Assembly: GCA_023269085.1 (NCBI GenBank)
Contig: JAHFML010000001.1
Coordinates: 75,966 to 108,577, forward strand
DNA: 32,612 nt
Reading direction: 5' to 3'
DNA from: a bacterium
GTDB lineage: Bacteria; Patescibacteriota; Minisyncoccia; Phycocordibacterales; Phycocordibacteraceae
Below the pieces are notes generated by a model. It worked only from the letters and a program-made list of their open reading frames with translations, did no database searches and was not told the DNA's origin. This document shows positions 1-6,984 of this stretch, piece after piece (within the stretch, counting starts at the first letter, position 1; every line of letters begins with the position of its first letter). Both the position numbers and the translations under genes were made by a program.

Positions 1-267
1 GCCGGCAACGTCGTCTCCGCGAGCATTATCAGCGATCGTATGACGGGCCGCTCGCGCGGTTTCGGATTCGTCGAAATGGCGACCGAGGCAGAGGCGCAGG
101 CCGCTATTGATCGTTGGGACGGCAAGGATCTCGATGGGCGCACGCTCTCGGTCTCCTTCGCTCGCCCGCAGGGTGATCGTCCTCCTCGCCGCGACGGCGG
201 TTTCGGAGGCGGTGACCGTGGCGGCTTTGGTGGTGGTAACGGCGGCTACAGCCGCGGTGGCTACTAA
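1..267 (+). CDS. Glycine-rich RRM RNA-binding protein (5' partial)
   Basis: The reading frame is open from base 1, so the start lies outside the window; the ATG at 40 is internal. The visible part is the second half of an RNA recognition motif. It contains the RNP1 signature RGFGFVEM followed by AQAAIDRWDGKDLDGRTLSV, the usual last helix and strand. After the RRM comes a tail of about 30 residues rich in Gly, Arg and Phe/Tyr (GGFGGGDRGG), ending in SRGGY. This architecture is that of bacterial and cyanobacterial glycine-rich RRM proteins, which bind single-stranded RNA and are often cold- or stress-induced. A perfect hairpin terminator follows immediately, so the gene probably ends its own transcript. 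Confidence 0.9.
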   Translation, partial: AGNVVSASIISDRMTGRSRGFGFVEMATEAEAQAAIDRWDGKDLDGRTLSVSFARPQGDRPPRRDGGFGGGDRGGFGGGNGGYSRGGY

Positions 268-279
268 TCAGATTCGCTG

Positions 280-315
280 AGAGAACGCCCGCGCCTTTCG
301 GCGCGGGCGTTCTCT
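280..315 (+). terminator. Intrinsic terminator after the RRM gene
   Basis: A perfect 16-bp stem (AGAGAACGCCCGCGCC and its complement) closes a TTTC loop and is followed by a short TTGTG stretch. It lies 12 bases after the RRM stop codon. The T-run is weak, but the stem is very stable. Confidence 0.8.
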
Positions 316-318
316 TTG

Positions 319-333
319 TGCTAGCGTAGTAGT
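319..333 (+). promoter_or_regulatory. Extended -10 promoter of prmC, leaderless start
   Basis: TGC-TAGCGT (319-327) matches an extended -10 element and ends 6 nt before the prmC ATG. There is no Shine-Dalgarno sequence. Transcription would start at or next to the ATG. This is inferred from spacing only. Confidence 0.45.
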
Positions 334-1137
334 ATGACCCGCGACGAACAGTGGCTGCTTGAGGAGAAGTATCACGGCGCGATGTCGCCCGAGTTCGCGA
401 CCGACCGCGAGCGGCTCGCCGCAGGCGAGCCGCTCGCGTATGTCATCGGCTCACAGCCTTTCCTCGGATTGAAAATCGCGCTCGACTCTCGCCCGCTCAT
501 CCCCCGAAGCGAGACTGAGTGGTGGGTCGAGCAGATGCTTGCGCACACGACGGGCGAACATTCGAAGGTGTTCCGCAGTGCGTCGGCACGAGGCACAGCG
601 ATTTTTCAGCAGAAAAATACGCGACCTTCGGATTTCGCCCGCCGTGTGCGTGTGTTAGATCTCTGCGCCGGTTCGGGCGCGATCGGCTGTGCTGTCCTCG
701 CGCGCATCCCGAATGCGCATGTCTCTTTCGGCGAGATCGATCCGGCGCACGAGGCGACTATGTATAAAAACATTCGCGACAACAATCTCGACGAGACGCG
801 CGCGAGCGTTCGCATCGGCGATCTCTTCACGCCCTTTGCAGGCAAGCAATTTGACATCATCGCCATCAACCCGCCCTACATTCCCGCTGATCGTGAGCTC
901 GACTCGAGCGTCATCGAGCACGAGCCGCATACCGCGCTCTTCTCGGGTGTCGACGGCCTCGACCTTATCCGCCACATCGCCGCCGAGCTCCCCCGCTATC
1001 TCGCACCGGGCGGCACGGCATGGATCGAGTGCGACAGCGCCCACGCCGAGGCTGCTCGCGACTTATTCCTCGCACAGGGATTCCCCTCCACAATCCTCAC
1101 CGACCACTACGGCCGCCCGCGCGTCATCCGTATCTGA
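334..1137 (+). CDS. prmC: Peptide chain release factor N5-glutamine methyltransferase PrmC (HemK)
   Basis: PrmC methylates the glutamine of the GGQ motif in release factors RF1 and RF2, using S-adenosylmethionine. The helical N-terminal domain is short and ends in GEPLAYVIGSQPFLGL. The IPRSETEWWV segment precedes the methyltransferase fold. VLDLCAGSGAIG is the SAM-binding glycine loop, and NPPYIP (from about residue 179) is the catalytic NPPY signature that recognises the target amide. Between IPRSETE and the SAM loop there are roughly 25-30 extra residues (about 77-99) not expected in the family. They coincide with nested DNA palindromes and look like an insertion. The ATG at 334 lies 6 nt after a TAGCGT box. 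The gene is followed by hisS after 14 nt. Confidence 0.92.
   Translation: MTRDEQWLLEEKYHGAMSPEFATDRERLAAGEPLAYVIGSQPFLGLKIALDSRPLIPRSETEWWVEQMLAHTTGEHSKVFRSASARGTAIFQQKNTRPSDFARRVRVLDLCAGSGAIGCAVLARIPNAHVSFGEIDPAHEATMYKNIRDNNLDETRASVRIGDLFTPFAGKQFDIIAINPPYIPADRELDSSVIEHEPHTALFSGVDGLDLIRHIAAELPRYLAPGGTAWIECDSAHAEAARDLFLAQGFPSTILTDHYGRPRVIRI
563..630. repeat. Nested palindromes inside prmC
   Basis: Outer arms CGAAGGT (563-569) and ACCTTCG (624-630) enclose two smaller hairpins: GTGC-N4-GCAC (578-589) and ATTTTTC-AGCA-GAAAAAT (601-618). The segment encodes the extra residues of PrmC and keeps the frame. The AT-rich inner hairpin differs in composition from the surrounding GC-rich gene. Confidence 0.6.
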
Positions 1138-1151
1138 TATACTCAACTCAT
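1135..1151 (+). promoter_or_regulatory. Extended -10 promoter of hisS overlapping the prmC stop
   Basis: TGA-TATACT (1135-1143) starts with the TGA stop codon of prmC and ends 8 nt before the hisS ATG. It suggests that hisS has its own near-leaderless promoter in addition to any read-through from prmC. Confidence 0.45.
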
Positions 1152-2417
1152 ATGGCTGACCTCTCAACCGACCCCTACAAGGGCGTACGTGATTTTTATC
1201 CCGCTGATTGGGCACGCATGCAGGCGATGTTTACCCGCATGCGCGCGACGCTCGCCGCGTGGGGGTATGAGGAGTACGCCGCCTCGCCGCTTGAGCGCAC
1301 CGAGCTCTACGAGGCGAAGACGTCTGACGAAATAGTAAACGAACAAACCTACACCTTCACCGACCGCGGCGATCGAAGTGTGACGCTCCGCCCCGAGATG
1401 ACGCCGACCTTGGCGCGGATGGTCGCGGGCAAACGCGGCGAGCTCGCCTTCCCGCTCCGATGGTTCTCTATACCGAACGTCTTCCGCTATGAGCGGCCGC
1501 AGAAGGGGCGCTTGCGCGAACACTATCAGCTCAACGTCGATCTCGTCGGCGCGGCGGGAAGCGAGGCGGATCTCGAAGTCATCACGCTCGCGTCTAATCT
1601 GCTCAAAGCTTTTGGTGCCAAAGAGAGCAACTTCATCATCCGCGTCAACTCGCGCGCACTTCTCACTAACGCGTGCTCCGTCGCGGCGCTCTCTCCTGAT
1701 GCAACGCGCGAGTATCTCCGTCTGCTCGACAAGAAGGCAAAGATGCCGCCCGAGGATTTCGCCATCGCGCAGAGCGCCATCACGTCAAGAGACCCGCTCG
1801 CTATCGTAAACGACGCGAGCGAATATCCCGAAGTCGCAGAGCAGAAGCGCGCGCTCCTCGACACGATTACGGCGCTCGCCGTACGCGGGGTCAACAATGC
1901 CGTCTTCGACCCGACGCTCACGCGCGGCTTCGACTATTACACCGGCATCGTCTTCGAGATCTTCGACACCAATCCTGCCAACCCGCGCTCACTCTTCGGC
2001 GGCGGCCGCTTCGACCGGCTCGTGACGCTCTTCGGTGGTGTCGCCATTCCCGCCATCGGCTTCGGCATGGGTGACGTCACGCTCGCCGACTTCCTCGCGA
2101 CGCACGACCTCACCCCGAGCTCGGGCGACGAGAAGCCTGAGCTCTACCTCGGGACACCAACAAGCGCCGACATCCCCGCGGCGCAATCCTTCGCCGCGAC
2201 CCTGCGTGCCGAGGGTTCGCGCGTCTTCGTCAATCTCACCGAGCGCGCGCTTGGCGACCAGATCAGAGACGCCGTGAAGCGCGGCATCCCGAACTTCGCG
2301 GCCTACGGCGCCGACGAGGTCGCGAGCGGGACTCTCCGCATGAAGACGCTCGCCACGAGCGAAGAAGCCGTGCTCCCCTTTTCAGAACTCCCGGCTCTCT
2401 TGCGCGCTCATCATTAA
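1152..2417 (+). CDS. hisS: Histidyl-tRNA synthetase
   Basis: A class II aminoacyl-tRNA synthetase of 421 residues that charges tRNA-His. The ORF-track start at 1020 is too far upstream and overlaps prmC. MADLSTDPYKGVRDFYP is the natural N-terminus, because YKGVRDFYP is the conserved start of HisRS. Motif 2 is seen as FRYERPQKGRLREHYQ. The histidine-specific loops appear as LTRGFDYYTGIVFEIF and SLFGGGRFDRL, and motif 3 as AIGFGMGD. The last ~90 residues form the anticodon-binding domain. The ATP-site segment reads LRPEMTPTLARM rather than the RPEGTA form familiar from E. coli. No Shine-Dalgarno sequence precedes the ATG; an extended -10 box ends 8 nt upstream. Confidence 0.95.
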   Translation: MADLSTDPYKGVRDFYPADWARMQAMFTRMRATLAAWGYEEYAASPLERTELYEAKTSDEIVNEQTYTFTDRGDRSVTLRPEMTPTLARMVAGKRGELAFPLRWFSIPNVFRYERPQKGRLREHYQLNVDLVGAAGSEADLEVITLASNLLKAFGAKESNFIIRVNSRALLTNACSVAALSPDATREYLRLLDKKAKMPPEDFAIAQSAITSRDPLAIVNDASEYPEVAEQKRALLDTITALAVRGVNNAVFDPTLTRGFDYYTGIVFEIFDTNPANPRSLFGGGRFDRLVTLFGGVAIPAIGFGMGDVTLADFLATHDLTPSSGDEKPELYLGTPTSADIPAAQSFAATLRAEGSRVFVNLTERALGDQIRDAVKRGIPNFAAYGADEVASGTLRMKTLATSEEAVLPFSELPALLRAHH

Positions 2418-2425
2418 TCTTAGTC

Positions 2426-3010
2426 ATGCGCGCCATCACCTTCGACATCGAATCGATCTCCGACTCCGTGGTGCGCGGCCACGTCGATGTGAACGAGCAG
2501 GAGCTCATCGTCGTCGCTATCCACGACTCTCTGACCGGCGAGTACACGTCATTCTCAAGAGAAGAATTGCCGCGCCTCTGGCCGATACTCGAGCACGCCG
2601 ACTTCCTCATCGGCTATAACTCCGACTCTTTCGACATTCCTCTTCTCAATCGCTACTACCCGGGCGACCTCACGCAGGTGCACTCGCTCGATCTCCTCGT
2701 CGAAGTGCAGAAGGTGCTCGGTCGACGACTCCGGCTCCAGGCGCTCGCCGAGGCGACCCTCGGCCGCGGCAAGTCGGGCGACGGGATGAAGGCCGGCGAG
2801 TGGTGGCGCGAAGGCAAGCAGGATCTCGTGCGGAAATATTGCATCGACGATGTGCGTCTCACGCGCGAGCTCTACGACTATGCGATAGAGCACGGGAAGC
2901 TGAAGTTTAAGGACCTGCGCGACATCCGCGATATCAAGCTCGACACCACGCACTGGGGCGTCCGCTCGAGCGCCGTCCTACCCTCCCTCACCCACGCCTT
3001 CCCGATTTGA
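2426..3010 (+). CDS. RNase H-like 3'-5' exonuclease (DEDD family)
   Basis: A 194-residue stand-alone exonuclease domain of the DnaQ/YprB-like ribonuclease H fold. The acidic metal ligands are visible in order. FDIES near the N-terminus gives DxE (Exo I), GYNSDSFDIPLL gives the central Asp (Exo II), and KYCIDDVRLTREL gives a YxxxD arrangement (Exo III, DEDDy type). The substrate (single-stranded DNA, or RNA) cannot be told from the sequence. It starts 8 nt after hisS; a weak TAATCT box overlaps the hisS stop codon and ends 5 nt before the ATG. Similar domains also occur as proofreading modules of family B polymerases, but no polymerase part is present here. Confidence 0.75.
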   Translation: MRAITFDIESISDSVVRGHVDVNEQELIVVAIHDSLTGEYTSFSREELPRLWPILEHADFLIGYNSDSFDIPLLNRYYPGDLTQVHSLDLLVEVQKVLGRRLRLQALAEATLGRGKSGDGMKAGEWWREGKQDLVRKYCIDDVRLTRELYDYAIEHGKLKFKDLRDIRDIKLDTTHWGVRSSAVLPSLTHAFPI

Positions 3011-3044
3011 TACTCTCGGAGCTTTTATTTGGTATGCTAGTGAT
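3007..3044 (+). promoter_or_regulatory. Promoter of the DsbA-like gene
   Basis: TGG-TATGCT (3030-3038) is an extended -10 box ending 6 nt before the ATG. TTGATA lies 20 nt further upstream (3007-3012), which is rather far for a -35. There is no Shine-Dalgarno sequence, so the mRNA is probably leaderless. Confidence 0.5.
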
Positions 3045-3719
3045 ATGCAAAGCAAATTGACGGTGCCAATCGCGATTGTTGCCGGCGGGCTGGTGATTGC
3101 GATGGCGGTGTATGTGACGACGCCCAAGCGCGCGCCGAGCATGGGTGGCAACCCCGCGCTCGTGCGCCCCGTCGACGCGAGCGATCATGTCTTCGGCAAC
3201 CCCAACGCACCCGTGAAGATTGTCGAGTATTCTGACTTCGACTGCGACTATTGCCAAGGATTCGACTCAACAATGCGCGAGATCATCGGGAGTTCGGGCA
3301 CGAAGGGTCGTGTCGCCTGGGTCTATCGCGAATTCCCGCTCACCGAGCTCCACCCGAATGCGCTCTCGAGCGCCGAGGCAGCCGAGTGCGCGGCGCTCGC
3401 GGGCGGCAGTGATGCATTCTGGAAGTTCACGGATATTCTTTTCAAAAACCAACCGGTCGACCCGACGCAGTACGGCACCTATGCGAAGAACGCCGGCGTG
3501 ACGAGCGAAGCCTTTGCAACTTGCTTTATGAACGCTTCGACCACCGTCTTCTCGCGCATCATGGCCGACCGGACAAACGCCTTCGCAGTCGGTGCCGAGG
3601 GTACGCCATATTCTCTCATTGTCGTCGACGGGAAGGCCCCGGTCGTCATGAGTGGCGCCTACGACTATGAAGAGGTGAAGCAACTGATCGACGACACGCT
3701 CGCCGGGCTCGCGCGCTAG
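3045..3719 (+). CDS. Membrane-anchored DsbA-like thiol-disulfide oxidoreductase
   Basis: A 224-residue thioredoxin-fold protein of the DsbA/BdbD type, acting outside the cytoplasmic membrane on protein disulfides. Residues about 5-25 (VPIAIVAGGLVIAMAVYV) form one hydrophobic anchor or uncleaved signal. The fold begins at VKIVEYSDFDCDYC, giving the redox pair C67-D-Y-C70. The inserted helical domain contains ECAALAGGSDAFWKF, and the cis-proline loop is seen as GTPYS. Two further Cys (ECAAL and TCFMN) occur in the helical domain, as in many CPR and Gram-positive homologues. Its stop codon interlocks with that of the convergent helicase gene in a shared CTAG. Confidence 0.88.
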   Translation: MQSKLTVPIAIVAGGLVIAMAVYVTTPKRAPSMGGNPALVRPVDASDHVFGNPNAPVKIVEYSDFDCDYCQGFDSTMREIIGSSGTKGRVAWVYREFPLTELHPNALSSAEAAECAALAGGSDAFWKFTDILFKNQPVDPTQYGTYAKNAGVTSEAFATCFMNASTTVFSRIMADRTNAFAVGAEGTPYSLIVVDGKAPVVMSGAYDYEEVKQLIDDTLAGLAR

Positions 3720-6631
3720 CGCAATCCGCGTACAGCCGCTACGAGATCGCAGTAGTCGCACGTTTCTTTGTCGCAGTCCGCCGTGAAGGCGGATCCGTCG
3801 GCGATCGCTTGCGCGGCTTGTATGAGTTCGGTCTCAAGCGCCGCAACTTCAGCATCGGTGACCGTGAATGTCCGCAGGATACACCTCCCCTTCTCGTCCG
3901 GCTCGACGAAGTGAAGCGCGCCGTCGCGCATCGCGTAGCGGCCGTCCTTAGCAAGAAGCAATTTATAAAAGACGAGCTGACGATAATAATCGCCATCGGC
4001 GGCCTTCGTGAGCCCGCGAATCTCGTTCTCGCTCTTCGCCTTGCCCGTCTTGTAGTCAATCACCGTAACGGTGCCGTCCTCGGCGAGATCGAGCCTGTCG
4101 AGCTTGCCCGAGAGCGGCACCTCGCCAACACCCGGCACCGTGAGTGACGCGGTCACCGCAAATTCTGATTCGCGAGCACGAGGGAGCGCCGCGCCCTCTT
4201 GCGTCAGATACGCACGCAAGGTGTCTTCACCCTTCCCTCCAAGTTCATCGCGATCGCGCTCGGTGAGCGGCAGATGCGCGAGCGTCGCGTGAAGTGTCGC
4301 GAACGCGCTCTCGAGCGGATCTCGGGCATGAGTGAGCGCATCAACAGAGGCCTTCAACCCGGCGTGCACTGCCGTGCCGAAGAGCATCGAGAGCGACGGC
4401 GCGTCCGGTAGCTGGAGTAGCGTACGGAAATAATACTGCCACGGCGACTGCACATAATTATTAAAACCCGTGGGCGAGAAGCCGCGCGCGAGGAGACGCT
4501 CCTTCAAGAAAGAGGGGTCGAGGACCGCGCGCGCGGCATAGGGCGCGGCGGCTGTCGCCGCCGCGCCCTGCGCGCCCGCCACAATGTGCCCGATCAAATC
4601 TGCGAGGAACCGAAGCGGCGTCTGCGAACGATCTTCGTCGGTCACCAGAGAACGCGTGATGAAGACGCTGTCGCGAGCGCGGGTGAGCGCGACATAGAGC
4701 AGGCGGCGCACGTCATGCTCGTCATCATCGCTCTCACGAAGGAGCGAGAATTCGCTCGCCTTCCCGCGGATCCACTTCTCGTCGGTCGCATGAGCGATGA
4801 TGACGTGCGAGAACTCGAGCCCCTTTGCGCCATGCGCCGTCATGAGCCGTACGCCCGCATGCCGCGTGCGCGGGCGACGGAGCTTGAGCTCATGTGCCTC
4901 GATCATCTCGAGGCGCATGAGCAGGTCCTGCGCCGTCGCGGCCGGCTTCTCGCTCGTGAGGAGCGCCGCCTCGTCCATGAAGCCTTCATACGCTTCATAG
5001 GCATCTTCGCTCTCGGCGAGCGTGAGGAGGCCTGCGGTGAAGCCGCTCTCGTCGGCAAGGCGAGCGAGCCACGCGACCACGGGTGTCGACGACATCTCTT
5101 CAGAGAGCTTCTGCAAGCGCTGTAGCCACGCGCGCATCTCGCCCGCCTCGCACTGTTCAAGAATCCGCACGAGCGGAGCGCCCGCACGTGGCCGCGCGAG
5201 GAGCCGCATGCGTTCTTCGAGCGCGAGTGGCGCACCCGGGATGAAGAGCGCGCGAGCGAGCGCCGCATCTCGCGAGAGGTCAGTGAGCGCGCGGATAAGC
5301 GAGATGAAGAGTCGCACGGCTGGATGCGCGAGCGCGCTCGCCTCAGCGCTCACATGGTCCTCGGGGATGCCCGCGCGACGCAAATAGTCAGCGAGCGCGA
5401 GCACGTCGGCATTCTTCTTGGTCAAGATGGCAATGTCTTCATACGACACGCCGCTCGCGTGGAGTATCTCGATGTGCGCGCGAATCGCTTCCCGCTCAGC
5501 GCGCGGCGTGTCACAGACGACCTCCTCGATAACACCACCCGTGCCGCGCACCGCGGTGAGCTCGGGGCGGAGCGCCGGGTCCGGCGCGGGCGCGGGCGCG
5601 ATGAGGTCGTGCGCGGCCTTGAGTATCGCGCCGCGTGAGCGATAGTTCTCGTCGAGCGAGATGAGCTTCGCCTCAGGATATTTCGCTTTGAAGTAGAAGA
5701 ATGAAGCGAGCGACGCGCCTTGGAAGCGATAGATCGCCTGCTTCTCGTCGCCGACGATGAAGAGGTTCGGCGCGCCATCGAAGTCGGTGATGAGCTCGAG
5801 GAGCCGGTTCTGCGCCGGGTTCGCGTCCTGATGCTCATCGGCGAGGACGAACTGCGAGCGCTCGCCGACCTGCGCGCGGAACCCCTCGTCGCTCTCGAGG
5901 CCGCGTATCGCCTCGGCAATCAAGTCTTCATAATCATAGAGCGACTCGCGCTCGAGCGCCGCCTCGTATGCCGCGAAGAGCTGCGCGACTTCGAGATGCT
6001 TCTCGAGCTTCTCGCGTCGACGCGTATAATCGCCCTTCTCTTGGCCGATATACTTCCCGCTTTTATGCACCCGTTCTGGTTCGCCAAGCAGGAGCTCATG
6101 CTCCCGTGTGAGCTCCGCGAGATACTGCGCGGGCGTGTAATGCTCCTTCTTCAACTCGCTCATGAAGGCGAGGAGCTTCGACGCCGAGCGGTACGGATCC
6201 TTCGCGCTGCGAATCTTCGTATACGACCCCGCGTCGAGTAGCTCCTCCATGAGTACGACACCGCGCACCTCGGAGAGCGGCGCGCCCTGCGCGATACGCG
6301 GGAAGAGGTCGCTTCGGAGCTCGAGTATCGACCGTGCGAAGCCGTGGAAGGTCGCGACTCGCACGCGATACGCCGCGCCGCCGATAAAGGAGGCAAGCCG
6401 CGTGCGCAGGGCGGTCACGGCGCTCTCGGTGAAGGTGAGTGCGAGGATCTCGTCGGGTGTGGTGCCGGTCGACTTCTGCAATATGTTGCCGATGCGGAGC
6501 GCGAGCATCTGCGTCTTGCCGGTCCCTGGGCCCGCGACAACCATCACCGGCCCGTAGAGCGCGTCGACGGCCTCCTTCTGCTTCGCGTTTAGCTTCGCGT
6601 ACGCCTCGTCATAGGCCGTGGTCGTTATCAT
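3716..6631 (-). CDS. UvrD/PcrA-like DNA helicase fused to a RecB-type nuclease
   Basis: A superfamily 1A helicase with a C-terminal PD-(D/E)XK nuclease, 971 residues from the ATG at 6631 (974 from 6640). Helicase motifs in order: AGPGTGKTQ (Walker A), LADEHQDANPAQ (Walker B), VGDEKQAIYRFQGA (III), LDENYRS (IV), MTAHGAKGLEF (V) and RRLLYVALTRARD (VI). The nuclease part starts near SPTGFNNYVQSPWQYYF and has GTAVHAG, GKLDRLD, VIDYKTG and a Q-x3-Y motif (QLVFY). This resembles AdnA/AdnB and AddA-type end-processing enzymes, so a role in double-strand break repair is likely. The C-terminus has CDKETCDYC, but the usual Cys before Pro in the first cluster motif is Ser, so a 4Fe-4S cluster is doubtful. 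A TAGGAT box overlaps the ATG at 6640, which favours 6631 as start. Confidence 0.93.
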   Translation of the reverse strand: MITTTAYDEAYAKLNAKQKEAVDALYGPVMVVAGPGTGKTQMLALRIGNILQKSTGTTPDEILALTFTESAVTALRTRLASFIGGAAYRVRVATFHGFARSILELRSDLFPRIAQGAPLSEVRGVVLMEELLDAGSYTKIRSAKDPYRSASKLLAFMSELKKEHYTPAQYLAELTREHELLLGEPERVHKSGKYIGQEKGDYTRRREKLEKHLEVAQLFAAYEAALERESLYDYEDLIAEAIRGLESDEGFRAQVGERSQFVLADEHQDANPAQNRLLELITDFDGAPNLFIVGDEKQAIYRFQGASLASFFYFKAKYPEAKLISLDENYRSRGAILKAAHDLIAPAPAPDPALRPELTAVRGTGGVIEEVVCDTPRAEREAIRAHIEILHASGVSYEDIAILTKKNADVLALADYLRRAGIPEDHVSAEASALAHPAVRLFISLIRALTDLSRDAALARALFIPGAPLALEERMRLLARPRAGAPLVRILEQCEAGEMRAWLQRLQKLSEEMSSTPVVAWLARLADESGFTAGLLTLAESEDAYEAYEGFMDEAALLTSEKPAATAQDLLMRLEMIEAHELKLRRPRTRHAGVRLMTAHGAKGLEFSHVIIAHATDEKWIRGKASEFSLLRESDDDEHDVRRLLYVALTRARDSVFITRSLVTDEDRSQTPLRFLADLIGHIVAGAQGAAATAAAPYAARAVLDPSFLKERLLARGFSPTGFNNYVQSPWQYYFRTLLQLPDAPSLSMLFGTAVHAGLKASVDALTHARDPLESAFATLHATLAHLPLTERDRDELGGKGEDTLRAYLTQEGAALPRARESEFAVTASLTVPGVGEVPLSGKLDRLDLAEDGTVTVIDYKTGKAKSENEIRGLTKAADGDYYRQLVFYKLLLAKDGRYAMRDGALHFVEPDEKGRCILRTFTVTDAEVAALETELIQAAQAIADGSAFTADCDKETCDYCDLVAAVRGLR

Positions 6632-6638
6632 GCTTCTC

Positions 6639-6644
6639 ATCCTA
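6639..6644 (-). promoter_or_regulatory. Putative -10 box of the helicase-nuclease gene
   Basis: TAGGAT on the minus strand lies 7 nt before the ATG at 6631 and overlaps the alternative ATG at 6640. The same TAGGAT box precedes dnaG. No clear Shine-Dalgarno sequence can be used if transcription starts here. Confidence 0.35.
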
Positions 6645-6660
6645 CCGCGCGGCTCGCTAA

Positions 6661-6688
6661 TTGACTAACAATATAAAGAGCGTATAAT
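6661..6688 (+). promoter_or_regulatory. Consensus sigma-70 promoter of the 61-aa gene
   Basis: TTGACT (6661-6666) and a perfect TATAAT (6683-6688) are separated by 16 nt. This is the best promoter in the window. The ORF-track start at 6687 lies inside the -10 box and therefore cannot be the true start. Confidence 0.8.
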
Positions 6689-6725
6689 GCCCGCAGAACC
6701 AACCAACCCCGAAAAAGGAGGGGAT

Positions 6726-6911
6726 ATGCTCAAGTTCATCAAGAAAGTACTCGCCGAGCGGGCATTCGTAAAAAATCTTCGGCGCGCGCTCTGCGACTGT
6801 GAGCGCGAATCGGGCGTTGCGAAGCTCGCCTGCGTCGTCTTCAAGTCGCGCTTCGGTATCCCTGAAGCGCGTGCCGACCAGCTCGCCCAACGTGTCTGGG
6901 ACGAGAAATAA
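6726..6911 (+). CDS. Small conserved-looking protein, 61 aa, unknown function
   Basis: I do not recognise the family. The start is set at ATG 6726 because a strong Shine-Dalgarno sequence AAGGAGG lies just before it and the upstream ATG falls within the -10 box. The product begins MLKFIKKVLAERAFVKNLRR and is basic at its N-terminus, with a central segment holding three cysteines (ALCDCERESGVAKLAC) and a C-terminal helix ending RVWDEK. No membrane segment is evident. It is bounded by its own consensus promoter and a strong intrinsic terminator, so it is an independent and probably well-expressed unit, divergent from the helicase gene. Confidence 0.75.
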   Translation: MLKFIKKVLAERAFVKNLRRALCDCERESGVAKLACVVFKSRFGIPEARADQLAQRVWDEK

Positions 6912-6915
6912 CAAC

Positions 6916-6955
6916 CGAGCCGCGCTACGAAAGTAGCGCGGCTCGATTCTTTTTA
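6916..6955 (+). terminator. Intrinsic terminator of the 61-aa gene
   Basis: A perfect 13-bp stem (CGAGCCGCGCTAC) with a GAAA tetraloop is followed by ATTCTTTTTATT. It begins 5 nt after the stop codon. A second weaker hairpin (AGGGA...TCCCT, 6958-6976) followed by ATTTTTAG also points in the + direction. Confidence 0.9.
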
Positions 6956-6984
6956 TTAGGGATATCGTAAGTCCCTATTTTTAG

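Noticed and set aside
6687-6725. Upstream ATG of the 61-aa gene
   Set aside because: The ATG lies within the perfect TATAAT -10 box, so it would not be in the transcript. AAGGAGG precedes ATG 6726.
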